Assembly (NCBI GenBank): GCA_022315425.1
Contig: JAIUPT010000038.1
Location: 310,001 to 374,000, forward strand
Length of the DNA: 64,000 nt
Source of the DNA: Pseudevernia furfuracea
Taxonomy: Eukaryota; Ascomycota; Lecanoromycetes; Lecanorales; Parmeliaceae
Direction of reading: 5' to 3'
Of this stretch, positions 33,186-43,982 are shown piece by piece. The translations under genes were made by a program, and so were the position numbers. A model generated the notes under the pieces. It searched no databases. It had not been told where the DNA came from and saw nothing but the letters and a program-made list of their open reading frames with translations. Position 1 is the stretch's first letter. Each line of letters begins with the position of its first letter.

Positions 33186-33902
33186 ATGACATCTGCTCCA
33201 AGCAACCAACTCCCTCCAGGAGTCTCCCCAAACCATCCCCTCGGCCCTCTCAGAGAACTTATCGACGAGCTCCGTACCCACATCCAAGAGACAGCCGAGA
33301 ACGGCCAATCCGATGACCTAGGCGTTCGCACCATCACAGCCGGTGAAACCTCAGATGCCTTAGTCCCCGTCTTCTTCCTCTGTACATGGCCAGCTCGTGC
33401 CAGATCCCGCCACATACTGATCTGGATGAAGCCCTCAATCCCCAACTCAGCCCTCGAAGCCGCCGTCAATGACGTCTTCAGGCTCATAGAAGCCGGCGGC
33501 ATAATCAAGAAAACGATCGTGGTCTGGGACGGCGAAGATCCCTTCGCCGATACTGCAGCAGCTGGGATCACCGCCCGCGATACAGTGAGACATGCAGTTG
33601 GCCTTGACAGTCCTCCTACTCAGCGGCAGATCATCAAGATCATAGAAGGGGCGATGAATGGGTTCATGGAGGTGGTTGTGGGATCCGTGCTGGATGAAGC
33701 AAGGTGCTTCATATGTCACCGAACTCACCCACTCACCCCGGGTAATGAGGGAAAAATCCACAGATCGGCATTTGGGCCGCCGATATTCTGCGAAGATTGC
33801 GTTGAGGAGCTTGGGGAGCAGGAGATCGACCGTATCTGGGATGAGGGGATATCGAAGCAAAAGCAGCGCGCGCAGAACAGTCTAAGCAATCCCTCGGCAT
33901 AG
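33186..33902 (+). CDS. Hypothetical protein with C-terminal Cys-pair zinc-like motif
   Basis: Single exon, 238 aa, starting at ATG 33186 after a pyrimidine-rich and CAAAG-containing leader. Family not recognised. The first 30 residues are Pro-rich. The core (VPVFFLCTWPARARSRHILIWMKPSIPNSALEAAV..., IIKKTIVVWDGEDPFADTAAAG) looks globular alpha/beta. Near the C-terminus CFICHRTHPL and, about 27 residues later, PPIFCEDCVEELG form two CxxC pairs that could bind one zinc ion. The tail is charged. Good codon-like composition and full-length openness support a real gene. Function unknown. Confidence 0.66.
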   Translation: MTSAPSNQLPPGVSPNHPLGPLRELIDELRTHIQETAENGQSDDLGVRTITAGETSDALVPVFFLCTWPARARSRHILIWMKPSIPNSALEAAVNDVFRLIEAGGIIKKTIVVWDGEDPFADTAAAGITARDTVRHAVGLDSPPTQRQIIKIIEGAMNGFMEVVVGSVLDEARCFICHRTHPLTPGNEGKIHRSAFGPPIFCEDCVEELGEQEIDRIWDEGISKQKQRAQNSLSNPSA

Positions 33903-34659
33903 AGCCTTCGAGAGCCATCTTAAGCTCAAGATTTGGAATCGCGACCTCGAAAGCTTCCAATCTCTAGACTAACGACATAATTGATTCAGCAATAACAGAC
34001 TGGTGATGCTTGCAAGGTGCAATCCTGCCATCGTAGATGAAAACTTGACTTGACATGAAGCCTGCAAGATTCCCAAGAATCCCACCCAAATATAATTCCC
34101 AACCTATACAGATTACTTACGCCTTAGGTAGCCTTGACACTTTTGTTACATTACATTTTCCTTGAAGAGACGTGGTTCGCAGTAAGTTAATGTGGAGAGC
34201 GTCATTCCATGCTCCCTTTGCGATAGAGCTCCCACAATGTATGTTTCAGTCATCCAGGTACATGAACAATTCACAATTTCATAGAACTGTAAGGTCAATG
34301 TCATGTAATGTTACCGTTGCAGTAAAATCTGATGGTGTTAATGGACAATTTTTTCATAGATGATCCAACTTATGCACGACGGTAAAAAGGCCGATGAAAG
34401 CGAAGGGAATAGAGTAAGAAACAGAACAGGGCGCCTTGACATCAAAAGAAGACGAAGATCTGCGCTCAACTCAACCGGACGCTCTCCAGTGTTGGGAGAA
34501 CAGGTCTTGGCAGGAAAAATAGTAGACTAGGCCTTGACTGCGAGCGTCCTCGGCATGTTGCTGTATACCTTAGGTCCCAAGACAGTAACAACAACAACAA
34601 CAATAAGGACAGCAACAATAAGGACAACAACAACGACAACGTAAAATTCAAACCGTTAT
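33903..34659. other. Intergenic region with CAA-type microsatellite
   Basis: No gene is supported. A run of acaacaacaacaacaata units occurs at about 34590-34640. The stretch leads into the methyltransferase remnant. Confidence 0.5.
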
Positions 34660-35400
34660 CTACTTAGCAACAACCAACAACCCAAACCCCGGTACTTTCA
34701 GATAACTCTCCAACTCCTCCACACTACCCCCCCCAGGGCCTTCCCACTTCAAATACCTCTCCGGCACACTCGTAACCCCCCACCTCAACCCCCCCTGCAA
34801 CCCCGCCTCCCTCGTCGCCCCCTCATAAACGGCCTTCCTCAAATGATAACAATCGAAATCCACACTCCCAACCACCGTATCGCCATGCACATGAAAATAA
34901 ATCCCATCCGTCCACATCCCTCACAAAACTATAAACCCCCCCCCCCCCCCCCCCCCCCCCCCGATCCCTCCGGCGGCGGCCGGGCCTCAAACTCCGCAGT
35001 GACCGACGCCGTCGGATCCTCCGCGGGAGGGACTGTCACCCCAACAAAACGCCCCCCGTCTCCGAGATTGAGCGCGACGTTCCGGAACATGTCGACGAGA
35101 CCATTCCGATCAGGCGCGTAGTTGAGCAGCCAAGCGCCAAAGACAACGTCGAAAGGCCCACCGGCATAACGTGTCGGTTTGGCGCAGTCGGCGAGAGTGA
35201 ATTCGACGCTTCCGCTCATGGGCGAAGGAGAGCTAGTAGTAGTAGTAGTAGTAGCAGCAGCAGCAGCCTGACGTCCCAATCGGCGAGCCTCTTCGATCAT
35301 CGCGGGCGAGATGTCCACACCGACGACCGCGCGAGCGCCCCACTGCAGAAAAGAATAGGTGTAGAAGCCGGAACCGCAGGCGAGGTCGAGGACGCGGGCG
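34660..35400 (-). pseudogene. SAM-dependent methyltransferase remnant, 5' end replaced by AT-rich DNA
   Basis: Reading minus from 35400, the sequence encodes ARVLDLACGSGFYTYSFLQWG and VVGVDISPAMIEEARR, the SAM-binding motif I and the following acidic loop of a class I methyltransferase. Motif FDVVFGAWLLNYAP follows. The frame runs into a C homopolymer (plus strand, about 34937-34962), after which the C-terminal part (FHVHGDTVVGSVDFDCYHLRK ... GFGLLVVAK) continues in another frame to the stop at 34660. At 35400/35401 coding sequence stops abruptly and AT-rich DNA begins, so about 40-60 N-terminal residues and the start codon are missing. Poly-C length errors could explain the frame change, but not the missing start. 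Substrate unknown. Confidence 0.75.
34937..34962. repeat. Poly-C homopolymer
   Basis: A run of about two dozen C residues inside the methyltransferase remnant. Such a run is prone to replication slippage and assembly error and coincides with the frame change. Confidence 0.9.
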
Positions 35401-35918
35401 TAAAAAAAACCTTAAAAAAGTAATAGAAAATTAAAAAGTTATTTAAAGTATAAGAATTATATATATAAATTCTTAATAAGAGATAAAAGATCTATCGAGC
35501 TAATAAAGCGAGTATAATTAAAAAACGTATATTTATCGAATTTATTATTAACTATATATATAAATTAATATTTTTTAACTTAGCTCTATCTTATTATTAT
35601 ATATATACTTACTAATAAAAGATATTTATTCTTTTATAGTTATAAAAGATAAATATATATTAAAACGCTCGTATTAAGTTACGCTACGTTCTAATTAAAA
35701 ATAAAGAGTTAATAACTTAATATTAAGATTTTAGTCTATACTATTTCGAGACTATATTATAATAGATTATTTTTATTAACTTAACTATTTCTCGATATAA
35801 GAAATAATTAAATTAAGAAATCTATAGACTAATTAATTTTAATATTTAATAAAAACTCTTGATAATAAATTCTTAAATAAAGATATTATTAAATTATAAA
35901 ATATATAATATATATATA
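35401..35918. repeat. AT-rich island 1 (RIP-like)
   Basis: About 520 bp made almost only of A and T, dominated by TA steps (ttataa, tatata, aattaa), with no open frame. It begins exactly where the methyltransferase coding sequence breaks and ends at the LTR-like repeat. Composition of this kind is typical of repeats degraded by repeat-induced point mutation. The original element cannot be identified. Confidence 0.8.
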
Positions 35919-36078
35919 TGTCATGGTTTCAGGCCAGCCCTACTAGCTCAGCCCTACCCGGCTAGTGGCCTTGGCGCATCATGATACCTTCAGCATTCCA
36001 CTGTACATAGACACCTTCATACTTGATATTCTATTCATTCTAGGACACACCGTATATCACTCCGATATCACGTCTAGA
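35919..36078 (+). repeat. 160-bp direct repeat, copy 1 (left)
   Basis: It starts tgtcatggtttcaggccagc and ends cacgtctaga. It differs from copy 2 at four or so sites, all transitions (for example tagtggcc versus tagtgacc, cgcatcat versus cgcaccat, ccttcat versus cctttat, accgtat versus accatat). Confidence 0.9.
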
Positions 36079-36340
36079 CTCTGACATAATATCAAGTATC
36101 CAATTCTAGCCTGAGCATGCTATTATTGACTGTTGCTCACCTGCTTACCTACCTGTCTGCTTAACATCATAGCGGAGGTATCTCGAAGAAATACCACTTG
36201 TTTGCCTGAGATTATTCAACTATCTCTCGCCTGCCCTGCCTGCCTGCCTGCAGAGATATTTTGACTATCTCGTGCCTGCCCTGCCTACCTCTTCCGGTGT
36301 TGACTCTGCGGAGCACTGCAACAACACCCTACCTGACAAC

Positions 36341-36710
36341 GACGTGAGCCTGCGACAATGGCATGTGTCTAGAACAAAGACACCAGAAAAATACCGATAT
36401 TGGCCCTGCGGGGACGTTGAACAATATCACAGAAGAATATCGATGTTGGCCAACGAGGCACGGAAACAACATCGACGGGACGTGAGCCTGCGACAATGGC
36501 ATGTGTCTAGAACGACACCAGAAGGATATCGATGTTGGCCAATGAGGCACGAAAACAACATCGACGGACGTGAGCCTGCGATAATGGCATGTGTCTAGAA
36601 CAACGACATCAGAAAGATATCGATGTTGGCCAAGGAGGCACGAAAACAACATCGACGGACGTGAGCCTGCGATAATGGCATGAGACGTGAGCCTGCGACA
36701 ATGGCATTTG
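36341..36710. repeat. Tandem array of about 90-bp units
   Basis: The block gacgtgagcctgcga recurs at 36341, 36479, 36567, 36658 and 36684. Complete units also share gatatcgatgttggccaa and gaggcacgaaaacaacatcg. The first unit is longer (138 bp) and the last is truncated (26 bp). The array lies inside the LTR-like element; it has no preserved reading frame. Confidence 0.85.
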
Positions 36711-37076
36711 GAAAGAGAAAGTCTTTGAAGAGCCCTTCAGTTTGGCCTAGCCATAGAAGATGAGAAGGATTCGACCTCTTTATTGAGCATGTCGACACGC
36801 GGAGTCACGTGGCGCTAAGCCGCATTGCGCTAGCCCATTCGAAATCAGCATGCGATTCGAACATTGCGTTTTTGGAAGATTTGGGCCTTTCAGAAAATGC
36901 GCCAAGACTCGAATTTCCACCATGGCAAAACACGTTTCGGGCCACCATTTCTTCATTTCTTCACCGATTCTCTTCATTTGAGAACCCCTGCGACCGTATG
37001 ACGTCATGCTCGCGACGAAACGTCACCGGCGGGAGGCTAGCCATGAGGACATGGCGATGTTTTGAGGAGGGGGTAG

Positions 37077-37236
37077 TGTCATGGTTTCAGGCCAGCCCTA
37101 CTAGCTCAGCCCTACCCGGCTAGTGACCTTGGCGCACCATGATACCTTCAGCATTCCACTGTACATAGACACCTTTATACTTGATATTCTATTCATTCTA
37201 GGACACACCATATATCACTCCGATATCACGTCTAGA
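37077..37236 (+). repeat. 160-bp direct repeat, copy 2 (right)
   Basis: It matches copy 1 over its full length and is preceded by the purine tract. It is followed directly by AT-rich sequence starting TGTCACGAAGGG. Confidence 0.9.
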
Positions 37237-37806
37237 TGTCACGAAGGGAAGTGAAGATATATTAAGAATTTAGAAAGTATAAGAAGTAAAGTATGTCGTA
37301 AATAGAAAACTTAATTTTAATATGAAGATCTAGTAAGCGAGTAAACTCGAAAGATTTTAAAATTACTAGATACTAAGTATACTTTTAATAATTATTATTA
37401 ATTTTAAAGAAAGACGAGATTAATAAGAGTAATTACCTTTAAAATAAATATCTTAATCTATATATTATATATACTTTATCGTTTATAACGACTATTATAA
37501 GCGTTATATATTATTTAAATAAAATTATTTTAAATAATAATAAAAATAATTCTAAGTAATTCTTATTTAATCTTATATAATAATTTATTTCTTATCTTAA
37601 AAGTCTTATAAATTATATTTAAATTCGTTAATTTTAAAAAAGACGACGAAGACTAAATAAAAGATTATTTAAATATTATATCGTACTTAATAAAGTAATT
37701 AAAACGAGTTTATAGAAAAGTATCTTTCGTAATTAAATTAGTAAGTATAAGATAAAAAAGTATATTTAGTGTAGTTATAGATAAATTTTTTAGTTATTTC
37801 GAAGAT
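37237..37806. repeat. AT-rich island 2 (RIP-like)
   Basis: About 570 bp of extreme AT bias without coding potential, following the right direct repeat. It starts TGTCACGAAGGGAAGTG, possibly the terminus of another decayed LTR element. TCTAGA occurs at both ends (37231 and about 37809), which might be a target-site duplication or chance. Confidence 0.75.
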
Positions 37807-37930
37807 GGTCTAGAGTGAAACGTGTCTAAAAGTCAATACTTGAAATAGTGCGAAGATGCGAAGAGTTTGTCTAAGTCCTATAGATACTGTCTTGACATTT
37901 CCAGCTATATTGATGTAAAGGGTCTGGTAT

Positions 37931-40020
37931 TTATGATGATGTGCGCTTCCGTAGATGTATTCGCAACTTAGGGTTGGGCATGACATGTACACCCCAGTAC
38001 ATTGATGATGGTGTTTCTTCGTCAACCAATTTGAATTCGTAATGCAAAAGTAGGTGGGCCAAGATCATTTTAGATATGAATGACACGTAAAACCTCCCTG
38101 GGCTATATTCACAAGGAAGAGAGATTGTCAGCACGCACACAACGAATAGTGGAAAGAGTGTAGAAATACCATGCACGGCGAACAGATCCCCAGAACAAGA
38201 AGTCATCACTGGGGTGCGAGAATCTCGATTTCGACTTCAAACTCCCATTCTCCATCAAGACGAAGCGGAAGGGGTCGAACTTTTCGGGATCTGGATAATG
38301 TATGGGGTCTCGCATGATTTCTCGCTGGGCAGCCATTACCCAATTGCCACGAGGAATTTGGATGCCGTCAGAAAGGACGATGTTCGATGTCATGACCTTT
38401 CTGTCAATTGATTCTTAGTGATAGTCAGCAGAAGATACAACCGTACACACAAAGTGTAGCTCGCTGCCCAAGAACGCAGTCTTACCAGTGCGGAGAGGAT
38501 TCAAGCGTGCTGTTTCTTTCAAGAAGCCGTCTAGTAGAGGAGTAGCTTGGTTGTTCAAGTCCAGCGGCTTTGTCATAGCTCTCGCTTCCTTCTTTAAAGG
38601 TTCGAGGTATTGTGGGTATTTGCACAAGTTCAAAAGGACGAAGGATATGAACTATATGCTCATAAGCCACACCTTTCAATGAGTCCAAATAAGATGGAGT
38701 AAAACGCACCATTGGTGGCTGATGTCCTGATGCCATCAAGAAGCCGAGGGTCTGCTGGTATATATAGTCCGCAGACACATTATTGCGCTTTCTCGACTTT
38801 TCTATCATGAATTGTATACAGTCCAGCTTGTTTTGGTCAGCCAACTTGTTTCCATCATCTTATAGAGTTTCCATCACTCACATTTGAACTCTGGGGTTCA
38901 GAATCTGCTATCCTCTCTTGAATTAGAGGATACATGCGTCTATAGAGATATTGTTCCGCGCCGTTCCATTTCATCAATAAACGGCCTAAAGGACTATTTG
39001 AGTCGTTAGTCACCCGTCGAGAGGCTGGGATGTACTGACTCACGGTACCAGTATCGTAGGCACAAGCCTCAGAATCTCCATTGCAACTCCTGCGTCATGT
39101 GAATACCGTACAGCGGCCTCGACTACAGCCACATCGTTTGCTAGCATTGGTGAGACCCAATGAGTATTGGCTCAGTGGGGAAAATCTTACAAAGTTCTGC
39201 ACCTAAGACGACCGTCGCACTCAATTTGATCGTCAGCTTTTTGCCGAGATCGGCAATAGGAAAGCTGCTCCAACCTATTATCACTATTAGCCTAACAGCA
39301 GCTCCAAATCGGGAGGACAATACCGCTGGTGTCTCTAGACTCTGCTGATGATGATAGAGATTCCTCGACAATCTCTTCCAGTCTAGGCCCAAGTGCAGGG
39401 AGAGCCGATCGTAACCCAGCCTTCGCGGCGATCACAGGTATAGAGTTAAAGATGTCCGCCCCATGATAGCTCCAACCGTGCAGGGTATACTTTGGGAACA
39501 CCACCTGGATGGCTGTCAGCTTCGGCGACCAATAAGTCCACATCTTTGAGAGCAAACGGCTTTAAGCGGAAACTTACATCGCTCAATACCCCATTCAAAG
39601 ACAACTTGCTCGGGGAAGCGTTAGTCAGCTCTTTGATGTGTTTAGGACTCGACAGGTAGACGTGATAGTTGGTTAGAGTAGGCATCGCAAATGCTTTCCC
39701 GCCAGACTTATTCAACAGGATTAGTCCTACTTCAGCGACTATGTGTAATGGATAGATACCATCGCATAGGCCTTTCTGGAAATTGTTTCAGTTTGTACCA
39801 AACTCAACAAACCAGATACTCGCTGTCCGAGAAATGACGGCAGTCCAGTCAATAATACTCCTCTCTGTCACAGGATATGATTAGCTGATCAGTACGACGG
39901 AGGCAGCGATATGCTTACAGGTCGCCTCCGCTCATAAATTTCGAACCATGTCCAGATCTTAGAAAGCAGTATGTATAACAGGAAAATTTTGAAGGCCCAG
40001 TGCCAGTTGCTGTATATCAT
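37931..40020 (-). CDS. Cytochrome P450 monooxygenase, complete, 11 exons
   Basis: ER-bound haem-thiolate oxygenase. Exons: 40020-39919, 39864-39760, 39706-39578, 39504-39324, 39274-39203, 39140-39044, 38993-38882, 38826-38710, 38651-38486, 38413-38170 and 38102-37931; all phases agree, giving 498 aa. The ATG at 40020 gives a membrane anchor (WHWAFKIFLLYILLSKIWTWF). Landmarks: GGKAFAMPTLTNYHVYLSSP, YTLHGWSYHGADIFNSIPV, the I-helix region TLGFLMASGHQPP, the K-helix ExxR in FLKETARLNPL, PERF-like DPEKFDPFRF, and the haem loop FWGSVRRACPGRF with the Cys ligand, split by the last intron. The usual Phe of that loop is Trp here. It resembles fungal P450s of the ent-kaurene-oxidase / tailoring type. 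Substrate unknown. Confidence 0.9.
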
Positions 40021-41041
40021 TGTTTGGATTCTGGTCACGGTCTCGCTCAGTCCACCAAGGGCGATATGTATGTGGGATGAAGAAAAGAAGTTTGGTTCAG
40101 GTGATGCCACAGTAAAATTCAAACAATGCAGTGGATCTGGAGTTTCGGAAAGCATTTTCCGTAAAGATTGAGGACGACTGATCTCAGCCTCTCAAATACA
40201 GGAAAGACGAGCAGCGATATGTCTATGAGCAAAAATGGTATGAGGATATTAGAATCTAAGTTGAATTGAGGCTGACCTATTCAACGGAGAAAATAGAACG
40301 GGCCCGACAGCATGGAAAAGATTGTGGGTTGACGCAATCCATGGCACAGATACCTATGCAGGGTAAGAAAGCCTTTCCAGGGATATTCAAGGCGATCACC
40401 CGGCATATGCGATGCTCGTTCGATTGGTACCAGCATGGATTAATCAACCACCGGTAAGGCTGAAACCAGCGAGAAAGCAACGCATTCCTCCACGTCAGCT
40501 GCTTAGCCGCACCACTACATTCGGTGACCTCTCTTCCAGCTCATGCATGTGCTTTCCATTTATCTGCAATGTAATCCGTCACATAATCCTTCCACATACC
40601 CGTTTTTGACGAGTCTCGGCCGCTCCAGCTTGTGAAGTCTCCCATCGACGGGTGCGAACCGTGCGATCGGCCTAACTTTCGTAGCTTTATTTAGGGGGAA
40701 TAAATATTGCGCCCCACTTGAGTGGAAGGATCAAGGCGTCCAACTTTCTATGTCAATATACCTTCTGCCTAGCGAGCTTCGATGTTTGCAGCAAATCTCG
40801 ACTGGTACATACTACGCGGCTGAGTTTCCCGAAAGGGAAGCCAGAAGCCATGTAACTCCAACGTACACCGGTGTGGTACCCGTAAGCCGTTTGAAGCATG
40901 ATTTTATGATTACGGTATTGAAACACTTTCTAAGGATTTATTCCATGAAGAGAGAGATAAGCACATGCCTTACAATTGCATCCCGTCTACACTCGAGGTC
41001 CCTCACCACCTCTACTATCATCTTTTACAGACTTCATCACC
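40021..41041. promoter_or_regulatory. Intergenic region between divergent P450 genes
   Basis: About 1 kb between two P450 start codons facing away from each other. No supported gene; ORFs are short. A shared cluster promoter is inferred from the arrangement. Confidence 0.4.
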
Positions 41042-42259
41042 ATGCTATTCCACCTAGTAGACTATCAGCTTCAAGCTATCATCGCTTTCGTTAGAGACCT
41101 ATATCAGGAGAAGCCCTTCTCTGTGAAAATATGCCTTGTCCTACCTCTCGTTCTGCTTTTTTGGCGATTTTGGCGATTCACAGTGCTGCCCTTCATCCGT
41201 CCGAATGAGCCACAGGAGCTCCCATACTGGTTTCCCTGTGAGTCATTTGAACACCTTCTAGAAATCTTCTGCTCGCTAACCTGGGAATCAGATCTAGGTA
41301 GGCGGTTTTTAGGAAAACATGGTCCGCTGCTGACAAAGTAAAGGCCATGTCCTGTCTTTCTTCAGGGATGCTGATGGAACGCTCACATACGGGAGGTAAA
41401 GGCCCTTCATGACCTGCTCATCTGTTGTGTATCCAATGTTAACATGAATAGAAAATATTTTGGCAACTCTCGAGAACCATTCACCCTCATCCTCGCTGGT
41501 GAAAGGGTGTATGTTATCACAGCGGCCGATGATGTGCACGCAGTGAACATCAATACCGAACAATTGACATTTGACGGATATATCAAGGACATGATGAATG
41601 CTTTTGGTGCGACAGGACCCGCGATCATTAAGATGTTCGAAAGACCTCCAGAGGACATTCAAGGTCTACCAGGATTGCAACCTAATCCGTCCAGGAGTAA
41701 TCTTGCCCACATGGCTGAAATGCTGATTAGAACACAACTACATCCAGGAAAACATCTGGACGACCTTCAAGGCATATTTCTCAAAAACATCCACGCCGCT
41801 CTGGAGTGGCAATCAATGCCAGCAAAGATCATGCAGCCTTCATCGTCAGCTGCCCGAAAAGTCTCCTTGCTAGGTTGGACACGGGAAGCTCTTCTAGGAG
41901 GCGCGACTACTGCATTCTTCGGGCCTGCGCTCTTAGAGCTCGAACCCAATCTCTTCGACAGTTTCTTCACGTTTGATGATAAGAGCTGGAAACTCACATA
42001 CAAGATTCCGGCTCCATGGCCAAATGATATGAATGCGGCCAAGAGCAAAGCTCAGAATGCACTGACAGCGTATTTTAACTTGCCGAGACAAGAGAGGACG
42101 GGTGAGTGCTGGCTTGTTCGATGTCTGGAAATGGAATTGCGCGCACGTGGCATAGGAGCTTCCGACATCGCCGCTTACTTCATGATGATATATTGGGTGT
42201 GGGTATTCTCGAGCGGAATTCACGTGTCGTGGTCAAAAGAAGGATCTAGGAAGATGTGA
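41042..42259 (+). pseudogene. Cytochrome P450, 5' two-thirds only; contains 6-nt microexon
   Basis: Exons: 41042-41237, 41292-41297 (ATCTAG), 41344-41395 and 41452-42259, with introns of 54, 46 and 56 nt; 353 residues to the stop. The N-terminus has a membrane anchor (VKICLVLPLVLLFWRFWRF), then PYWFPYLGHVLSFFRDADGT, KYFGNSREPFTLILAGERVYV and DDVHAVNINTEQLTFDGY, as in CYP7/CYP8-like fungal P450s. The microexon is needed to supply Tyr-Leu-Gly of YLGH. The frame ends shortly after the I-helix region (IGASDIAAYFMMIYWV). Nothing downstream encodes ExxR or the haem loop before the Erg28-like gene 213 bp away. It is therefore catalytically dead as read, through 3' deletion. Confidence 0.75.
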
Positions 42260-42472
42260 ACACCACGAGAGTCTTGAAAGAAGCTGTGCGAGGGCAATTG
42301 GCCGTGTAATTGAATATGTCACCAGCTCTTTTTTTGAGGTGGACTTTCGTGTGACAAAACGAGTATTACTAGCTCTGACATTTCTTCCGCTGCGACATAC
42401 TCAAGCTCAAACCTCGACGCACCTCCAAAGGGAGAACCCACAATTCAGTGGCTGAGCTTTGTTGATATACCT

Positions 42473-42960
42473 TCAATATTCCACGTAAAAGCCCCACTGC
42501 ATCATCATCCACGAGATACTGATGATTGGGACTACCGCGACGCGCACTAGTCCAACCCCAAAAGTCATAGTCCCAAATGCCAACCACTCCATCATGAAAT
42601 GAGCCATTGCAATTGCATACGTTGAGAAGGCCAGCACGTAAACAGCTCTATCCTCGATATTGTAGTCAGCGTAGAGGCGGACGATACACGAAAGCGCGGT
42701 CCACGTGCCGAACATCCTAGAGCCGAAATCTGTGACTTGGGCAGCTGCATTGGGTCCGGCGTATGTGAGAAGCGCATTGGCTTTGGATCGGTAGCATTGC
42801 GTGGTGTTGAAGAGGGAAAATGCACATATCTTAACACTTGTGAGTATGTGAAGCAATGGTTTTGAAATTTTGGCGATTTTGAAGAAGTGGATGGGGATTG
42901 ACATACGGTAAGTTGCCAATATGGAAGAAGACCGGCATGAGGAGGTAGGAGAAAGGACAT
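42473..42960 (-). CDS. ERG28: Erg28-like sterol C-4 demethylation scaffold protein
   Basis: Erg28 is a small ER membrane protein that holds the C-4 demethylase complex (Erg25, Erg26, Erg27) together. Two exons, 42960-42907 and 42829-42473, with a 77-nt intron, give 136 aa, a normal length. Start MSFLLPPHAGLLPYWQLT; exon 2 continues ICAFSLFNTTQCY. The family core is clear: SRMFGTWTALSCIVRLYADYNIEDRAVYVLAFSTYAIAM, AHFMMEWLAFGT, and WMMMQWGFYV at the C-terminus, with four hydrophobic segments. Intact. It sits beside two P450 genes and an Erg26-like pseudogene, which suggests a cluster copy; whether it is the only ERG28 in the genome cannot be told. Confidence 0.88.
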
Positions 42961-43149
42961 CGTGAGAGAAGTCTCAAGGTAGGTAGAGATGTGGTGAAGA
43001 TAGCTAAGTTAGAGTGTTGGAAATGGGTATGGTTGCGACAACAGTGAAGGAGGAGAGGATAAGGAAGATGAATGTTGAATTGAATGTTTTCCCGGTTTTA
43101 AAAGGGGGTTCACGGTTTCACGTGACCGATATCATATGTATCGCCTTAG

Positions 43150-43512
43150 CGTGCCTTGCAGCAAAAGCGCACCAGCTTTTAGAAAATAATATAAAAAATT
43201 CATATATGCTTAATATGTTAAAAATTTATCGAATTTACTTTAAATTGCTATTTTGTATTATAAAGTAAGTTCTAATAAATATGTATTCTCTTTTATAATA
43301 TATATACTCTCTTTTATTATATATATATCTCTCTCTATTCTATCTATATTTCAAAGAAGATTCGTCGTACTAAATAAGCTACTTTATCGAGTTTATTGAT
43401 CTCTCTAAAGTAAGAGCTCTCGAGATAAGTCGATCATAGAGTTATTTAGATAAGAAAGTAACTAAATAAAAGATCTAGTTATAGTATTAAGATTAGTATA
43501 GGAGATTTAAAG
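43150..43512. repeat. AT-rich island 3 (RIP-like)
   Basis: About 360 bp of strongly AT-biased sequence with ttataatatata and ctctctttattatatata runs, no coding potential. It separates the Erg28-like gene from the Erg26-like pseudogene. Flanking sequence returns abruptly to normal composition near 43515. Confidence 0.75.
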
Positions 43513-43982
43513 GGGCTTTGGTAGCCTAATGCATTAGGCTTGGCAAAAGCTTGGGCATGCAGTAATGCGGATATCGCACATACTCATCAGGCTGATGTTC
43601 ACGTCGATTTCCCTGCTTTGACATCCGAGGGAACTTGCCATTAATAAATATTGGCGCGGGTGGGCGAGGGTGATACTGCATATTAGGCGTACTAGTAGAA
43701 TGAAACCATCTTTTTATTCGATGGGCATACCTAATAAATAAACAATACAGGAATATGTGTCTAATCACTAACGTAATCACGAGTGTCCAATTTTCGTAGA
43801 GTAAGGTACCTTAGCGCTGATGGGACGTCGTTGACCGAGTCGAGGAAGGTTTGTCGAGGCCTACTCACACATGCTCTTCTGAGTCTTTGCAGCTACGAGT
43901 AGATAGTTAATCAACCAGTTATTTTATCATCTATAATATCTTCAACACCATTATGTATATTCAAAACGAGATCTAAAAGATC

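Larger units (their letters stand above)
35919..37236 (+). mobile_element. LTR-like non-autonomous element
   Basis: Two direct repeats of 160 bp (35919-36078 and 37077-37236) begin with TGTCATGG and flank about 1 kb. A purine-rich tract, gaggagggggtag, lies immediately before the second copy, in the position of an LTR-retrotransposon polypurine tract. The interior has no long reading frame; it carries tcctgcctgcc-type runs and an array of about 90-bp units. The second copy breaks off at tctaga, where another AT-rich block begins with TGTCACG, so the true LTR may be longer than 160 bp. A TRIM/LARD-like element or a solo-type deletion derivative fits. Confidence 0.65.

Noticed and set aside
37231..37815. 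TCTAGA on both sides of AT island 2 as a target-site duplication
   Set aside because: A palindromic 6-mer can recur by chance and the element ends are not defined, so it is noted but not claimed.
40612..40680. Short stem-like sequence resembling a tRNA TPsiC arm
   Set aside because: No matching acceptor stem or A/B boxes could be paired; no tRNA is called anywhere in the window.
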